Notes under the pieces: generated by a model | The model's input: the letters and a program-made list of their open reading frames with translations, nothing else | Database searches by the model: none | Told to the model about the DNA's origin: nothing | Shown: one piece after another, positions 7,032 through 8,382 of the stretch | Layout: the number at the start of each line of letters is the position of its first letter | How positions within the stretch are numbered: the stretch's first letter is position 1 | Program-made: the position numbers and the translations under genes | NCBI GenBank assembly: GCA_023145555.1 | Contig: JAGLDO010000044.1 | Span: 1-8,382, forward strand | Source: Bacteroidales bacterium | GTDB taxonomy: Bacteria > Bacteroidota > Bacteroidia > Bacteroidales > B39-G9 | Reading direction: 5' to 3' | Length of the DNA stretch: 8,382 bases

Positions 7032-8382
7032 ATGAAAGTTTATCATAATCTTTTAAGAAAAACAATTTATTTATTTCTTTTTTCAATATTAATCTCACAG
7101 TCGCTGATAGCAGAAAAAAGTATTGATAAAAACAAACAATTATTAAGCCCGGAAGAAAAAGAATGGCTCAATAAACATAAAACAATACGCGTTGCCCCTG
7201 ACCCAAGCTTCCCGCCAATTGAATTTTTTGATGAGAATGGAAAATATTCGGGTATTGCTGCTGATTATTTCAAAATAATTGAAAAAAAATTGAATGTAAA
7301 ATTTGAATATGTGCGTTGTAAAAATTGGGAAGAAGTTATAAATAAAGCTAAAAACAGAGAAGTTGATATTCTTTCTGCAGCAGCACAAACTCCTGACCGA
7401 GCCAAATATATGCTGTTTTCTACTCCATATTTAAAATTTCCGGGAATTATTATAACAAAAAATGATTCTATAAAACTTAACTCATTAAAAAAATTACATA
7501 ATAGAAGAGTGGCAATTGTTTCGGGATATGTTTGGCAGGAGTTTATCACAAAAGACCATCCGGAAATTAAAATTGTTACTGTGAACGATATAGCCGAAGG
7601 GCTTCAGAAAGTTTCATTCGGCTCGGTTGATGCTATGATTGCGACTTTGCCGATTGCTATTTATTATATTGAAAAGGAGGGAATTTCAAATTTGGGTGTT
7701 GCCGGAGAGACAAAATATTTTACTAAGTTATCTGTGATGACACGTAATGACCAGCCAATTTTAAATTCAATAATAGAAAAAACTCTTGCCGGCATATCTG
7801 CAAAAAAGAAAAAAGAAATATCGCAAAAGTGGATAATTTTACATACCAAATCTATATTTAAAAACGACGAAATATGGAAAATTTTGTTTACTTTTTTAAT
7901 ACAAGCAATTTTTATTTTAAGCATTATTTTCCTTTGGAAATATCATAAAAAACATTTTCTCATTAAATATCCTGAAGAAAAGGAGGCAAACTATAAAATT
8001 TTATTCATTATAGTTCTCTTAATTATCTTGCTTGATGCTTTAGTTGTGTTTGATGAAATTATCGATACCCCTCATTTGTTTTTTGGATTTCCCAAAGCAC
8101 CTGTCAATTATATTGATATTATGTTTGAATCAACATTTGTCTATTTCGTTGGATCTATAATAATGATATTTTTTTACAAAAATATTAGATTACGAATTCA
8201 AACTGAAAACTCATTAAGAGAAAGTGAAATAAAATACAGAAGTATATTTGAACATACAGGAACAGCAACCATGATTCTTGAGAATGATATGACTATTAGT
8301 ATAGTAAACTCTGAATTTGAAAAGCTTGCAGGATATTCAAAACAAGAAATTGAAGGCAAAATAAAATGGACTGAATTTGTAG
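7032..8382 (+). CDS. Membrane sensor with periplasmic solute-binding domain, three TM segments and PAS domain; C-terminus beyond window
   Basis: The 450 visible codons describe the N-terminal part of a transmembrane signalling protein, probably a histidine kinase or a cyclic-di-GMP enzyme. Residues 11-27 are a signal peptide or anchor. LSPEEKEWLNKHKTIRVAPD (38-57) opens a family-3 solute-binding domain (to about 270), as in BvgS/EvgS-type sensors. It keeps ADYF (77-80), TPDRAKYMLFSTPYL (120-134, with the ligand-carboxylate Arg123) and GSVDAMIATLP (197-207, with Asp200). Membrane segments follow at about 284-302, 322-340 and 365-383; three crossings put the next part in the cytoplasm. SLRESEIKYRSIFEHTGTAT (394-413) starts a PAS domain that is still open at the right edge (EKLAGYSKQEIEGKIKWTEF). 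ATG 7032 is chosen because it directly precedes the signal sequence; no Shine-Dalgarno sequence is seen. The conserved Arg and Asp suggest an amino-acid-like ligand, which is inference. The output domain is not visible. Confidence 0.9.
   Translation, partial: MKVYHNLLRKTIYLFLFSILISQSLIAEKSIDKNKQLLSPEEKEWLNKHKTIRVAPDPSFPPIEFFDENGKYSGIAADYFKIIEKKLNVKFEYVRCKNWEEVINKAKNREVDILSAAAQTPDRAKYMLFSTPYLKFPGIIITKNDSIKLNSLKKLHNRRVAIVSGYVWQEFITKDHPEIKIVTVNDIAEGLQKVSFGSVDAMIATLPIAIYYIEKEGISNLGVAGETKYFTKLSVMTRNDQPILNSIIEKTLAGISAKKKKEISQKWIILHTKSIFKNDEIWKILFTFLIQAIFILSIIFLWKYHKKHFLIKYPEEKEANYKILFIIVLLIILLDALVVFDEIIDTPHLFFGFPKAPVNYIDIMFESTFVYFVGSIIMIFFYKNIRLRIQTENSLRESEIKYRSIFEHTGTATMILENDMTISIVNSEFEKLAGYSKQEIEGKIKWTEFV

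Noticed and set aside
7143..7924. Minus-strand open frames opposite the sensor gene.
   Set aside because: They are antisense to a frame with clear solute-binding-domain motifs and show only composition-driven, Phe/Ile-rich translations.

Overview
The window is strongly AT-rich and looks like chromosomal DNA of a member of the Bacteroidota. Three things suggest this. One gene matches the type IX secretion system Plug family (DUF5103), which is confined to this phylum. A DUF4369-TlpA thioredoxin lipoprotein is present. Start codons lack Shine-Dalgarno sequences, and one good match to the phylum's TAnnTTTG -7 box is visible. No rRNA, tRNA, CRISPR array or transposase gene was found.

Layout. Positions 1-1223 (minus strand) hold a MATE-family multidrug/cation antiporter whose C-terminal end lies outside the window. 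Six bases upstream, 1230-2957 (minus) encodes a 575-residue protein with an ECF-transporter-like membrane part (S-like then T-like) fused to a THEP1-type P-loop NTPase. These two genes probably form one transcription unit. A 70-base divergent gap with candidate promoters separates them from 3028-4134 (plus), a thiol-disulfide oxidoreductase lipoprotein. A 223-base spacer (4135-4357) then carries two hairpin-forming repeat elements. It is followed by an HD-superfamily hydrolase (4358-4921, plus), which converges, six bases apart, on the T9SS Plug-like gene (4928-6205, minus). An 826-base noncoding stretch (6206-7031) contains a nested palindromic repeat and a pair of AT-rich inverted segments. 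From 7032 to the right edge (plus) runs a membrane sensor with a periplasmic amino-acid-type solute-binding domain, three membrane segments and a PAS domain. Its output domain lies beyond the window.

How the genes relate. The MATE exporter and the fused transporter-NTPase are probably co-expressed, but their substrates cannot be read from sequence. The other genes look like independent housekeeping, envelope and signalling functions. The most unusual item is the single-chain S-T-NTPase protein: it has the membrane architecture of an ECF importer but carries a THEP1/NTPase_1 domain where ECF systems use separate ABC-type ATPases. Its P-loop also lacks the usual first glycine.
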